Shown here piece after piece: positions 24,673 to 33,864 of a DNA stretch of 64,000 nt. The stretch is from an uncultured Pelagibacteraceae bacterium. Its GTDB lineage: Bacteria; Pseudomonadota; Alphaproteobacteria; Pelagibacterales; Pelagibacteraceae. Within the stretch, counting starts at the first letter, position 1, and every line of letters begins with the position of its first letter. The notes beneath the pieces are model-generated. The model saw only the letters and a program-made list of their open reading frames with translations, had not been told where the DNA came from and searched no databases. The stretch covers positions 1 through 64,000 of the forward strand of contig CABZSV010000001.1 of NCBI GenBank assembly GCA_902528575.1, written 5' to 3'. The position numbers were made by a program, and so were the translations under genes.

Positions 24673-24948
24673 TTATCTGTTGAATACTTCTTTTAAAGCT
24701 TTGGCTGGTAAGAATTTTACCTTTTGAGAAGCAGCGATTTGAATCTGTTCACCAGTTCTTGGATTTCTTCCAACTCTTGCTTTTCTTTTAGCTACTTTGT
24801 ACGTACCGAATCCAGCAATTTTTACTGAATCATCACCTTTTAAAGCATCTAAAATAGTGTTGGTAATTGTATCAAAAGTTCGCTCAGCATCTGCTTTGCT
24901 CAAATTTAATGAGCCAGAAAGCTTTGCAATTAGTTGTTTTTTGTTCAT
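24673..24948 (-). CDS. hup: HU family DNA-binding protein
   Basis: This 91-residue histone-like protein has all the landmarks: N-terminal MNKKQLIAKLSGSLNLSKADAE dimerisation helices, VKIAGFGTYKVAKRKAR, and the DNA-inserting arm GRNPRTGEQIQI around residues 60-71, ending with FLPAKALKEVFNR. It bends and compacts the chromosome and is probably highly expressed. It is transcribed alone, with its own terminator. IHF subunits have the same fold, but the arm sequence is of HU type. Confidence 0.93.
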   Translation of the reverse strand: MNKKQLIAKLSGSLNLSKADAERTFDTITNTILDALKGDDSVKIAGFGTYKVAKRKARVGRNPRTGEQIQIAASQKVKFLPAKALKEVFNR

Positions 24949-25104
24949 TTTAGCTCCGGTTTTGTTGGTTAAGATTTATACTTGTCATAAACGTTGATAA
25001 ATCAAGCTTTTTTTTAGTGCTTATTTTTTTAAAACACACCATATCTTGTAAAAACTTAAATAAACGTTGATTTTATTGATTTTTTAAACCTTTTAGAATC
25101 TGAA

Positions 25105-26217
25105 TTATCTAAATAAACCTAGGTCTTTTAGATCATTAAATGTGGTGAAAAACATCAATGATAACAACAAAAACAATCCGATTCGAAAAAAACCTTCTTG
25201 AGTTTTTTGGGATAAAGGTCGGCCTAAAATTTTCTCAAACGCATAAAACATTAAATGTCCTCCATCTAACATTGGTATTGGAAATAGATTAATAAGACCC
25301 AAACTTATTGAAATATAAGCCATCATACTAATGAATGCCAACACTCCAAAGGTTGCCACTTGTCCAGAAATCTTAGCAATTCTAATTGGGCCTCCCAATT
25401 GAGAAGTATCTGCTTTACCTAAAATCATTCCTCCGATGTATTTAAGCGAGGAAACACTTACAAAATAAACTTCATAACCTGCGTGATATAAAGCCTGAGC
25501 AGGTCCTAATTTAACATGGTTAACTTTATTATTATAGGCACCAAGCTTAATACCTACCATTCTTTTATTTATTTTATTCCCTAATCCATCATCACCTTCA
25601 ACAATATTGGGTTTTACTTTTAGTATTAATTCATCATAGGAACGCTTAACTTTAAAATCTATAAAATCACCAGTAGACATCGTGATAAATTTTGAAACTT
25701 CCATAATGCTTTTAACTTCATTACCGTCTATTTCTAAAATTATATCCTCAGCTTTTAGCCCTCCTATCATTGCTGGACTATCTTTTTGAACTTCATTTAT
25801 GACTGCAGGAGTGAAATCTTTACCTATAAAAGTATAAATTGAAAAAAATATTACTAAAGCTAGTAAAAAATTAGCTAAAGGACCACCAAATACAATTAAA
25901 ACTCTTTGGTACAAGGGTTTTAAAATAAATAATTTTTTCCTATCCTCTTCGTTATATTTTTCTAAAATTTCTTGATGATCAGCTTGTGAATAAACATTTC
26001 TATCTCCAAAAAATTTTACATATCCACCTAAAGGAATTGCACATATTTTCCATCTTGTGCCCGATTTATCATTCCAACCAAATAACTCTTTACCAAAACC
26101 AATTGAAAAATCTGTAACACCTACTCCATATTTTCTTGCAAAATAATAGTGTCCATATTCATGTATAAAAACGACTACTAAGATAAGTATTAAAAATGGA
26201 ATGATATAACTAAGCAT
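25105..26217 (-). CDS. rseP: Site-2 protease RseP (M50 metalloprotease)
   Basis: This 370-residue inner-membrane zinc protease has HEYGH at 19-23 in the first transmembrane helix as the active site. A central PDZ-like domain (about 125-205) has MIGGLKAEDIILEIDGNEV. The C-terminal PMLDGGHLMFY supplies the third metal ligand (Asp). RseP cleaves anti-sigma factors and signal-peptide remnants within the membrane. In alphaproteobacteria it usually sits in the dxr-rseP-bamA-lpxD run, but here it stands alone between HU and yajQ. One PDZ domain rather than the two of E. coli is suggested by the length. Confidence 0.92.
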   Translation of the reverse strand: MLSYIIPFLILILVVVFIHEYGHYYFARKYGVGVTDFSIGFGKELFGWNDKSGTRWKICAIPLGGYVKFFGDRNVYSQADHQEILEKYNEEDRKKLFILKPLYQRVLIVFGGPLANFLLALVIFFSIYTFIGKDFTPAVINEVQKDSPAMIGGLKAEDIILEIDGNEVKSIMEVSKFITMSTGDFIDFKVKRSYDELILKVKPNIVEGDDGLGNKINKRMVGIKLGAYNNKVNHVKLGPAQALYHAGYEVYFVSVSSLKYIGGMILGKADTSQLGGPIRIAKISGQVATFGVLAFISMMAYISISLGLINLFPIPMLDGGHLMFYAFEKILGRPLSQKTQEGFFRIGLFLLLSLMFFTTFNDLKDLGLFR

Positions 26218-26328
26218 GTATTAAATATATTATTATTTACAATTAACTCAATAAGCTAAAATGCCTTATTATTGCTAGAATTTATAATTTAGTTTAAATT
26301 TTGATCATTAATACTGTATAATATAAAT

Positions 26329-26814
26329 ATGCCTTCATTTGATTTAATTAGTAAAATAAATTATCAAGAATTTGATAATGCTTTAGCTAATTGTTTAAGA
26401 GAAATCAGTAGCCGTTATGATTTTAAAGGACTTCATATTTCAATTGAACGAAAAGATAAAACGGTGACTACCATTGCCCCTGATGAATTAAAATTAAAGC
26501 AAGTAAATGAATTATTACAAACCCATTTAGTTAGAAGAAAAGTAGATCCTAGAGTATTAGAGATTAAAAGCTCTGAAGGAGCTTCAGGAGGATCCATTAG
26601 ACAAGTCAGTGAATTAAAAGAAGGTATTAGCCAAGAAAATGCTAAAAAAGTTATTGCTGACATTAAAAAACTTAAACTTAAAATTCAGATTAAAATTCAA
26701 GGCGATGAATTAAGAGTAGATGGCAAAAAGAAAGATGATCTTCAAGAAGCCATAGCTGCAATCAAAGGAATTGATATAGGTCTTCCAATTGATTTTGTTA
26801 ATTTTAGAGACTAA
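26329..26814 (+). CDS. yajQ: YajQ family nucleotide-binding protein
   Basis: This 161-residue protein begins MPSFDLISKINYQEFDNALANC, nearly the consensus of the YajQ family, with the ferredoxin-like double domain. The conserved SRYDFKG (about 28-34) and VSELKEGISQENAKKV are present. Members bind nucleotides, and some bind cyclic di-GMP; a cellular role here is not known. It is transcribed divergently from rseP and its stop abuts the SRAP gene's stop. Confidence 0.92.
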   Translation: MPSFDLISKINYQEFDNALANCLREISSRYDFKGLHISIERKDKTVTTIAPDELKLKQVNELLQTHLVRRKVDPRVLEIKSSEGASGGSIRQVSELKEGISQENAKKVIADIKKLKLKIQIKIQGDELRVDGKKKDDLQEAIAAIKGIDIGLPIDFVNFRD

Positions 26815-27435
26815 TTAAACTTTTTGAATTAAAGAAGCGCTATTATTTGTAGGTTTATTAACATCTTTTGATACTTCATGAAAAATTAAATTAGGAATTT
26901 TACGTTCCTTTAAAAATGTAGAACCTTGTAATTCTAAATTTAAATAACGATTAATATCAGCTTGATTTAAAATAACCGGTTGTCTGTGATGAATTTCATT
27001 TATATTTTCTTTAGCTTCCTCTGTAATTAAACAAAACTGATCATTTTCAAAGATACCGGCAAAAAAAATAGGATTTGTATCTTCACGGGTAAAATAATGA
27101 GGAGTTTTTTCTTTCTCTTCCCTTTTCCACTCATAAAAACCATCTGCAACTGCAACACATCGGTTGTTTTTTATCAATTTTTTAAATGAAACCTTTTCGT
27201 CAATGGTCTCAAGTCTTGCATTAATTAAAGCTTTAAAATCTTTATCTTTAGCCCATACTGGAACTAAACCCCATTGTAGATTTTCTAAAGTATTTCCATT
27301 TTTGTATTTTTTTATTACAGGCAGTTTTTGATATGGATGAGCATTATAGTTTTCAGTATCCTCAACCTGAATTGCAGATTTAACTAATTTATTTGTTTTT
27401 GTTACTGGGTTTTTTACTACGTATCTTCCGCACAT
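26815..27435 (-). CDS. yedK: SRAP domain protein (YedK/HMCES family)
   Basis: This 206-residue protein starts MCGRYVV; Cys2 is the residue that, after Met removal, forms a thiazolidine crosslink with abasic sites in single-stranded DNA. The other active-site landmarks are NARLETI (Asn/Arg near 75), VADGFYEWKR (Glu near 105) and EIHHRQPVIL (His near 160). The protein protects abasic sites during replication. Its ATG overlaps the stop of the TPR gene by one base. Confidence 0.92.
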   Translation of the reverse strand: MCGRYVVKNPVTKTNKLVKSAIQVEDTENYNAHPYQKLPVIKKYKNGNTLENLQWGLVPVWAKDKDFKALINARLETIDEKVSFKKLIKNNRCVAVADGFYEWKREEKEKTPHYFTREDTNPIFFAGIFENDQFCLITEEAKENINEIHHRQPVILNQADINRYLNLELQGSTFLKERKIPNLIFHEVSKDVNKPTNNSASLIQKV

Positions 27436-27983
27436 TATATTGTTTGCTGTTTCATTAATTCTTCTATTTGCTTGATCATTATTTTAGGTGATCTCATTGC
27501 AGGATAAATTTCTTGTGCTTGCTCATAACTTCTTATTGCCTTTTCATAATTCTTAAGTTGAATATTTACTAAACCCTGCCCTGCTAAAGCACCAAAGTGT
27601 CTTTGTTCTAAGGCTAATACTTGATCTATATCATCTTGAGATTTTTGAAATTCTCCTAGCATATAAAGTACAGTTGCTCTTTTATTCCACGCCTCAGCCC
27701 AATTTTGATCAAGATTAATAACTTCAGTAAAAATATCTTTTGCTTTAGTATAGTTTTGATCTCTCACAAATTGAGAGCCCTCTTCTAATCTCGCAGTAAG
27801 TTTTTCATCTGTTGGATGTGTACTCCATAAAGCCCAAATTTCTTGTTCAATTATAAAAGCTACTTTCGATTTATTTGCTTTTAACTCATTAAACAATTGG
27901 TTAAGTCTTGTATCTCTTTCATTTGCTAAAGAGCTAATCTGTGAAAATAAATAAACCAAAATTACTAAAAATAACTTCTTCAT
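27435..27983 (-). CDS. Periplasmic tetratricopeptide-repeat protein
   Basis: This 182-residue protein has a signal peptide (MKKLFLVILVYLFSQISSLA) and three to four TPR units: WAEAWNKRATVLYMLGEFQKS near 92, HFGALAGQGLVNIQLKNYEKA near 128 and the following helix pair. TPRs mediate protein contacts; no partner can be named. It is one base from the SRAP gene and 40 bases from the next secreted protein gene upstream. Confidence 0.82.
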   Translation of the reverse strand: MKKLFLVILVYLFSQISSLANERDTRLNQLFNELKANKSKVAFIIEQEIWALWSTHPTDEKLTARLEEGSQFVRDQNYTKAKDIFTEVINLDQNWAEAWNKRATVLYMLGEFQKSQDDIDQVLALEQRHFGALAGQGLVNIQLKNYEKAIRSYEQAQEIYPAMRSPKIMIKQIEELMKQQTI

Positions 27984-28023
27984 ATTTTAATATTATCAAA
28001 TATTAGAATTAGAGTCTTTGGTC

Positions 28024-28479
28024 TTAAGTGTCTTTGTTGTTATTTTTACAACTATAAAAAGAAATATCTTTTTCTTTTTCCTCTTGTTTTATATTGGTTG
28101 TGATTTCGTGAATTAGTTCGCCTGTTTTTCTAGTATAGACTGCAGACTCAGAGTAATTCCTCTCTTTATCGAATGCTTGAATTAAGAATATATCCTTATT
28201 TGAAATTTTAACCTCTAAATCAATTTTATTAAAAAATTCTGATAAATTTTTAACATTTAGAACATCTGGTGTTTTAGACTCGATTATTAACTTATTAATA
28301 TCTTTTCTTTTAATTTGATCTTTTGTGAAAGACTCAAAGTTATGGTCTGGATTTTTTAAAATTACTTTTTCAAATTTACAATTTAAGTTTAAATCAGAAT
28401 TTAAAGTAATATTTGTATTTTGAGCTTGAGCAAAACTAAAGCAACATAACAAGCTAAATAATGATAAAAAGATTTTCAT
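28024..28479 (-). CDS. Secreted hypothetical protein
   Basis: This 151-residue protein has a clear signal peptide (MKIFLSLFSLLCCFSFAQAQ, cut after AQA). The mature part is about 130 residues of mostly beta-prone, charged sequence with two cysteines (LNCKFEK and FYSCKNN) that could form a disulfide. The stop region ends KNNNKDT. I recognise no family. It is immediately downstream of tesA (stop and start codons adjacent), so it is in the same transcript. Confidence 0.7.
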   Translation of the reverse strand: MKIFLSLFSLLCCFSFAQAQNTNITLNSDLNLNCKFEKVILKNPDHNFESFTKDQIKRKDINKLIIESKTPDVLNVKNLSEFFNKIDLEVKISNKDIFLIQAFDKERNYSESAVYTRKTGELIHEITTNIKQEEKEKDISFYSCKNNNKDT

Positions 28480-29091
28480 TTAATTAATTATATTAATAAT
28501 ACTTTTTTTTATTGTTTCACTTACTTTAATTGTTCCATCTTTGTTGGGGTGTATACCGTCTTGTTGATTCAAACTTGGATGAAGTGCCACACCTTCAAGA
28601 AGAAATGGGATTAATGCTAAATTATATTTTTTTGATAACTTTGGATAAATAGCATCAAACTCTTTTTTATATTTTTCCCCATGAGTATCTGGCGCTACCA
28701 TTCCAGCTAAAATAATTTTAATTTTTTTATTCTGAGCAACTTTTATTATTTGTTCTAAATTTCTTTCTGTTTCCTCTGGTTGGATTCCTCTAAGCATATC
28801 ATTAGCTCCTAGTCCTAAAATAATTAAATCAATACCTGGCTCTGATAAACTCCAATCAGCTCTATTTAATCCTCCTGATGACGTGCTACCAGAGACACTT
28901 CCATTAATTACTTTAATATTTAACCCAGCTTGCTTAAGATTGTTTTCTAAAACTATTGATAAATGCTGTTCTTTAGGTAACCCATAACCGGCCATCAAAC
29001 TATCACCGAATAAAACTACCTTTTCTATTGCACTTGCGTTTATGTGCACTAGAAAGATTATCAAAATTTTTATAAATAAACTTTTGTTCAT
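28480..29091 (-). CDS. tesA: Arylesterase / lysophospholipase TesA (SGNH hydrolase)
   Basis: This 203-residue periplasmic esterase starts at the ATG ending at 29091, which gives MNKSLFIKILIIFLVHINASA, a proper signal peptide; a start 17 codons upstream would spoil it. Block I is FGDSLMAGYGL with the nucleophile Ser, block III is GLGANDMLRG (Gly/Asn oxyanion), and block V is DGIHPNKDG (Asp/His). It hydrolyses acyl esters and thioesters. It is divergent from ybbA, as in many proteobacteria, with the two start codons overlapping in CATG. Confidence 0.9.
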   Translation of the reverse strand: MNKSLFIKILIIFLVHINASAIEKVVLFGDSLMAGYGLPKEQHLSIVLENNLKQAGLNIKVINGSVSGSTSSGGLNRADWSLSEPGIDLIILGLGANDMLRGIQPEETERNLEQIIKVAQNKKIKIILAGMVAPDTHGEKYKKEFDAIYPKLSKKYNLALIPFLLEGVALHPSLNQQDGIHPNKDGTIKVSETIKKSIINIIN

Positions 29092-29755
29092 GAGTACTCT
29101 TCTTAAATTAAAAAAAATAAATCTCAAATACCAAACTGGCAAAGATAGTATAAGTGTTTTAAAGAATATTGATTTAAATATTAAGAAAAAAGAAACTGTT
29201 TCAGTAGTTGGAGAAAGTGGCTCAGGTAAAACAAGTTTAATAATGTTGATTGGAGGCTTAGAAAAACCAACTTCTGGTAAAATAATTTTTAATGATCAAG
29301 AAATAACTGGCCTTAGTGAAGATGAAGTATCGGAGATAAGAAAGAAAAATATTGGAATAATATTTCAGTCTTTTTATTTAATTCCTAATTACACAGCAGT
29401 TGAAAATGTTGCTTTAACTCTTGAACTTAATAATTTTAAAAATCCAGAAAAAGAAGCAAAAATTTTATTAGATCGTTTTGGTTTGAAACATCGTTTTAAT
29501 AATTTACCAAGTCAATTATCAGGTGGTGAACAACAAAGGGTTGCTATCGCCAGGGCAATAGCGATGAAGCCCGAATTAATCTTAGCAGATGAACCAACAG
29601 GAAACTTAGATACTGAAAATTCTATAATGATTGCAAATATTTTATTTAAGTATGTAAAAGAAGAAGGTTCCTCTTTAATCATGGTAACTCATGACCCTAA
29701 ACTTGCTGACAAAGCTAAAAGAAAAATAAAAATTAAAGATGGAAAAATTAAATAA
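29090..29755 (+). CDS. ybbA: ABC transporter ATPase, YbbA/LolD type
   Basis: This 221-residue ATPase starts at the ATG at 29090 (MSTLLKLKKINLKYQT). Upstream in-frame codons would overlap the tesA signal peptide and are less likely. Walker A is GESGSGKTS, the signature is LSGGEQQRVAIARA, Walker B is LILADEPTGNLD, and the H-loop is VTHDPKLAD. The MacB/LolD-like subfamily works with FtsX-fold permeases on lipoproteins or envelope stress. It overlaps the permease gene by 17 bases. Confidence 0.9.
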   Translation: MSTLLKLKKINLKYQTGKDSISVLKNIDLNIKKKETVSVVGESGSGKTSLIMLIGGLEKPTSGKIIFNDQEITGLSEDEVSEIRKKNIGIIFQSFYLIPNYTAVENVALTLELNNFKNPEKEAKILLDRFGLKHRFNNLPSQLSGGEQQRVAIARAIAMKPELILADEPTGNLDTENSIMIANILFKYVKEEGSSLIMVTHDPKLADKAKRKIKIKDGKIK

Positions 29756-32273
29756 TCCTTCAGAATTTAGTTTAATTTTTAAATATGCTTTAAAAGACTT
29801 AAGCAGAAATTATCATAAAATTTCTAGTATCATTGTTACGCTATTTATAAGTCTTTTTATCTTAAGTGCTATTTTCACAATTGAAGATAGTCTTAAAAAA
29901 GAACTAAATGATAATGCCAAAGCACTTTTAGGTGGAGATTTAGAGATTGATTACAATCGTAATCAAGGAAATTTATATTTAGTCAACCAAGTAAAAGAAT
30001 TTGCAACTGTTTCTCAAATGATTGAATTCAGTACCATGCTTTCAACTACTGGCAGAGCAAAAAATAAATCATTGTTTACTAGAATTAAAACTGTGGATGA
30101 AAAATATCCTTTATATGGAAATGTTGTTTATGAACCAATAGGTGCTTATGAAAAAATGCAAAAAGAACCTAATACTATCCTGATCAATGAAAGTTTATCA
30201 AAAACCCTAAATATTAAAATTAACGAAATAGTAAAAGTTCAAGATCAAAATTTTACAGTAATTGGAATTATTAAATCAGTACCAGATGTAAGCGGATTTG
30301 TTGCATTTGGCGATTGGGCTTTAGCAGGAAAACAAACTTTAGAAATTTTAAAACTAAATGGAATTGGAAGCTTTTTAAACTATGAATATAAAGTAAAGTT
30401 TAATGACAATGATAAGCCTGAAGAAATTGAGAAACGAATTGAAGAAATATTTAAAGAAGATCAAAAAGTTAAACTTAGATATCCTGAAAATTCTGCAAGT
30501 GGTATAAAGAGAATTATTAATAATTTTTCTCAATTTTTATCTCTCGTGTCTATCAGTGCAATGTTGATAGCGGGTATTGGAATAGCAAATACTTTGCTTT
30601 CTTTTATTAATCAAAACAATATGTCGATAGCTGTAAGAAAAGCAGTTGGCTTTTATTCAGGTAATATTAAAACTCTATATTATCTGCAGTTATTTATACT
30701 TTTATTTATTATCACTGTTGTTGCTTATGGATCGAGTTTTTTAATTGTACCAATAGCAGATAAATATTTATCTGACGGACTAGGATTGAATGTTTATCCA
30801 GTGTTTTCTTTACTAAATTTTTTAAAAATATTTTTAGTGGGATTATTGGTTCTAGTAATTTTTTCTATCCCAACAATCAGTTCTATTGATCAAGTAAAAG
30901 CGTCTAATTTATTTAGAAACGTATTTCAAAATCTTCAATTTTATTATTCTAAGAGATCAGTTGTTCTTAGCCTTGTTTTATTATCTATCTTAATTTTATT
31001 ATTCACAGTTGGATCTGAACAGCCTTCTTATAGCTTGGGCTACTTTGCTGCTTTTTTTGTATGTTTAATTGTATTTTTCTTACTGTCAAAATTAATTATT
31101 TTTTTCCTAAAAAAATTCAAATCTAGTTCAATAATTTCTTTAAAAGTTTCAATTAAAAATATTACCCAAACAAAAAGTATAACTCCCATCACAGTTATGT
31201 CTCTTGGCTTAGGGGTTACTTTGTTATTAACATTAGCTTTAGTTGGTACAAATTTTCAAAGAGAAATAGCTAAATCTATTCCAGATATTGCACCTGATTA
31301 TTTCTTCGTCGGTATTCAAAAAGGAGAAAGAGAGAAATTTGAGCAAGGTATTTTAAATATGGATCCCAATGCATCTATTGAAATTGTGCCAATGGTATCT
31401 TCTGGAATTGTTAAAATTAATGGTGTGGATCCTAACACTTATATTAAACCAGATAACGATAGTTACTGGGTAATTGGTAGCGAACGAAGATCTTCATGGG
31501 TGGAAAATGTACCTGAAGATAATCCAATTTTAGAAGGTGAATGGTGGGATTTATCAAACCCAGATCAACTTCAAATATCTCTAGATGCAAAAGTTGCTAG
31601 AGATTTTAATATTCAGTTAGGTGATATTTTCACTTTAAATGTTTATGGACGTGAAATTGAAGGAAAGGTCATTAATTTTAGAGAAGTGGATTATCGGGAT
31701 TTAAGCATCAATTTTGCAATGTTATTTAATCCTCAATTTGCAAAAAATATTCCACACGAATATTTAGCTACTGCAAAATTTAATTCAAATAAATTTGATG
31801 AAACTGAAATGCTTGAAATCATGCCAAGTTTATCAATTATAAAAATTGCAGATTATTTATCAAAAGTTACAGCTGTTTTAAATAAAGTATTTATTGCAGT
31901 TACTTTAATTTCAGCAGTTACTATTGTTATAGGTTTAATAGTAATTTCAAGTGCAATTATGGTTCAAGGGAAAGTAAAAGAATATCAAAATTTAGTCTTT
32001 AAAATTTTAGGTTTTTCAAAAAAACAAATTATTTTTTCATCGCTAATTGAGTTCATCATTATTTTTAAATCTGTAATTTTAATTGCAACATTTTTTGCAG
32101 TGATTGGTTCAAAATTTATTATGGAAAATATTTTTGAGCTAGTGTGGATGTTTGACTTTAAAGTTTTAATTTATTTAGGATTTTCAATTGGCTTTGTTAC
32201 TTTAATTTTAATATTGCTAACAAACTTGAAATATTTAAATCCTAAAGTTTATCCTCTAATAAGAAATCAATAA
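29739..32273 (+). CDS. ybbP: YbbP-type ABC permease with two FtsX domains
   Basis: This 844-residue inner-membrane protein has one N-terminal helix (about 27-47), a periplasmic MacB-like core domain, and an FtsX four-helix block near 270-385. A second helix at about 405 leads to a repeat of core domain and FtsX block (about 720-835). This ten-helix layout is that of YbbP, which pairs with YbbA. Substrate is unknown; the adjacent TesA is often conserved with the pair, hinting at lipid or lipoprotein handling. The stop is one base from the convergent carbonic-anhydrase-like gene's stop. Confidence 0.87.
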   Translation: MEKLNNPSEFSLIFKYALKDLSRNYHKISSIIVTLFISLFILSAIFTIEDSLKKELNDNAKALLGGDLEIDYNRNQGNLYLVNQVKEFATVSQMIEFSTMLSTTGRAKNKSLFTRIKTVDEKYPLYGNVVYEPIGAYEKMQKEPNTILINESLSKTLNIKINEIVKVQDQNFTVIGIIKSVPDVSGFVAFGDWALAGKQTLEILKLNGIGSFLNYEYKVKFNDNDKPEEIEKRIEEIFKEDQKVKLRYPENSASGIKRIINNFSQFLSLVSISAMLIAGIGIANTLLSFINQNNMSIAVRKAVGFYSGNIKTLYYLQLFILLFIITVVAYGSSFLIVPIADKYLSDGLGLNVYPVFSLLNFLKIFLVGLLVLVIFSIPTISSIDQVKASNLFRNVFQNLQFYYSKRSVVLSLVLLSILILLFTVGSEQPSYSLGYFAAFFVCLIVFFLLSKLIIFFLKKFKSSSIISLKVSIKNITQTKSITPITVMSLGLGVTLLLTLALVGTNFQREIAKSIPDIAPDYFFVGIQKGEREKFEQGILNMDPNASIEIVPMVSSGIVKINGVDPNTYIKPDNDSYWVIGSERRSSWVENVPEDNPILEGEWWDLSNPDQLQISLDAKVARDFNIQLGDIFTLNVYGREIEGKVINFREVDYRDLSINFAMLFNPQFAKNIPHEYLATAKFNSNKFDETEMLEIMPSLSIIKIADYLSKVTAVLNKVFIAVTLISAVTIVIGLIVISSAIMVQGKVKEYQNLVFKILGFSKKQIIFSSLIEFIIIFKSVILIATFFAVIGSKFIMENIFELVWMFDFKVLIYLGFSIGFVTLILILLTNLKYLNPKVYPLIRNQ

Positions 32274-32690
32274 TTAGAATTTAGTAATTTTACTATCCAA
32301 AGAAATTAGACTTGATTCTACTCTCAATTTTGGAAATCTTTTTTTTATTTGTTTTTTAATTTTAGAGAAAGACTCTTTATGAATTTTTTTTTCATTTACT
32401 GGACTAAATTCTTTTTTTCCATTTGCAATTTTAGCTGCACCACAATCTTTATGATTAATCACAATTAATTTTTCTATTTTATGTAATTGAATAGAGGTTT
32501 CTAAATTATCATAAAACGTTTTATGCCATTTTTTAAATTTATTATGTGTAACCCCAACCGCTGAACCTGCAATTGTAAAAGCACTGTATTTTCCTATTAA
32601 TTTTTTTTTCTTTAAGTAATTATGAACTAAATGTTGAAATCTTGGATCTATACAAGATAACACCATTGCTTTAAATTTTGATTTCTTCAA
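32274..32690 (-). CDS. Short beta-carbonic-anhydrase-like protein
   Basis: This 138-residue protein keeps the zinc-site residues of beta-carbonic anhydrases: Cys13, Asp15 and Arg17 in SCIDPRF, then His80 and Cys83 in NHKDCGAAK. The length is well below the usual 200 or so residues, and the C-terminal half is a Lys-rich helix pair, so the enzyme's dimer arm and C-terminal part are reduced. It could hydrate carbon dioxide or be a related zinc protein. It overlaps the SOUL gene by four bases. Confidence 0.72.
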   Translation of the reverse strand: MKKSKFKAMVLSCIDPRFQHLVHNYLKKKKLIGKYSAFTIAGSAVGVTHNKFKKWHKTFYDNLETSIQLHKIEKLIVINHKDCGAAKIANGKKEFSPVNEKKIHKESFSKIKKQIKKRFPKLRVESSLISLDSKITKF

Positions 32691-33253
32691 TTTAATTCCA
32701 CTTTAAACATAGCCTCATTTCTTCTATTCATTGGAAGGGTAAATGGACTGTCATAAGTTGCTCTAATTGGTGGGCTTATAATTGAAATATTGTTTTTTTG
32801 TAACTCTTTTTCTAAAATTTCTTTATGTTTAATAAAATTTCCATCTGATGCACGTCCAGAATACCTCAGTACTGCGTAGTGTCCTCCTTCAATGTTAACT
32901 ATTTTAACATCTTTCCTGCTTGGATTTGGTGCATTTTCCAAATTAAATTTAGAGGGCAAGTAAAATTGCATACTCATATTTCCATTTTTCTCAACCTGAG
33001 TAACTGGGGTAGTCATTTTAATTTTTTCTTGGGTATCGTTTCTGCCTGAAATGTAATTAAATAACTTTCTAAAATTACTATCTATTCCAGATTTCATTGT
33101 TTCCACTGCTAAACGATCAGAATATTTTCTAATCTCATAAACTTCATTTTTAGATACAACTTCATAATTTGCTTCTTCATAAGCCATAACTGCAGAATAA
33201 GGTAAAATAAATAAAGTACAAAATACTATAAAATAAAGTTTAATAATTTTCAT
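32687..33253 (-). CDS. SOUL family heme-binding protein
   Basis: This 188-residue protein has a signal peptide (MKIIKLYFIVFCTLFILPYSAVMA). It then has EANYEVVSKNEVYEIRKYSDRL, the start of the SOUL/HBP fold, and KIKMTTPVTQVEKNGNMSMQFYLPS in the middle. The family binds heme or porphyrin loosely, often without a fixed axial ligand. It is periplasmic by prediction. It lies between a GNAT-like gene and the carbonic-anhydrase-like gene, on one transcript with both. Confidence 0.88.
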   Translation of the reverse strand: MKIIKLYFIVFCTLFILPYSAVMAYEEANYEVVSKNEVYEIRKYSDRLAVETMKSGIDSNFRKLFNYISGRNDTQEKIKMTTPVTQVEKNGNMSMQFYLPSKFNLENAPNPSRKDVKIVNIEGGHYAVLRYSGRASDGNFIKHKEILEKELQKNNISIISPPIRATYDSPFTLPMNRRNEAMFKVELN

Positions 33254-33255
33254 TG

Positions 33256-33810
33256 TTACATAACTTTATATTCAAAATTTTGTGTAGTTTCATTAATTTG
33301 AATTAATTTAGCGCCATTTCTCTCATGAAAATTTGTTGCCATTTCTGTTAGAGGTGAAAGGGTTACCAATCTATTTAAATGATTAGATTTTTTTATATTT
33401 TTAAATACTTCTTTTACAATTAATTTTCCCCCACCCTTTTTTTTGGACCAGACAGTATAAGCAATTGCTATTTGACCACCTGATTGATCTCTCATTGCTG
33501 TTTGAAGAAATGCATCAGTGCTTAATTTTTCTAACTCTTCAACACTTTTTGGAATTTCATTTGTATAAGCAAAACACATTACAGCATGAATTTCTCCTTG
33601 ATATTCGACACCAAAAATCTTTCTTCCATATCCTGTTCTAAACTTGTTATCTAATTCTGGTCTAACAGGATCCTCTTCAGGATTACATTCTTTAAGCTCA
33701 ACAAGTTTTGCACCTTTAACCCATCCAAAAAAATTATCAATATTTTTACTTAAAGCTTGTCTATTTTTTCTTAATCTTGCTTTAATTCTTGGTTTAAATT
33801 TTTTTTTCAT
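33256..33810 (-). CDS. GNAT-like hypothetical protein
   Basis: This 184-residue soluble protein has a basic N-terminus (MKKKFKPRIKARLRKNRQ). The body includes GRKIFGVEYQGEIHAVMCFAYTNEIP and AIAYTVWSKKKGGGKLIVKEV; the GGG near residue 128 could be the acetyl-CoA loop. It ends HERNGAKLIQINETTQNFEYKV, a typical final GNAT strand. The acetyltransferase assignment is tentative and the substrate is unknown. It is two bases from the SOUL gene. Confidence 0.55.
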   Translation of the reverse strand: MKKKFKPRIKARLRKNRQALSKNIDNFFGWVKGAKLVELKECNPEEDPVRPELDNKFRTGYGRKIFGVEYQGEIHAVMCFAYTNEIPKSVEELEKLSTDAFLQTAMRDQSGGQIAIAYTVWSKKKGGGKLIVKEVFKNIKKSNHLNRLVTLSPLTEMATNFHERNGAKLIQINETTQNFEYKVM

Positions 33811-33864
33811 TTTTATAATAATTATTATCTAACACTTATTTTAAAATTTTAATGCGTTATTAAA

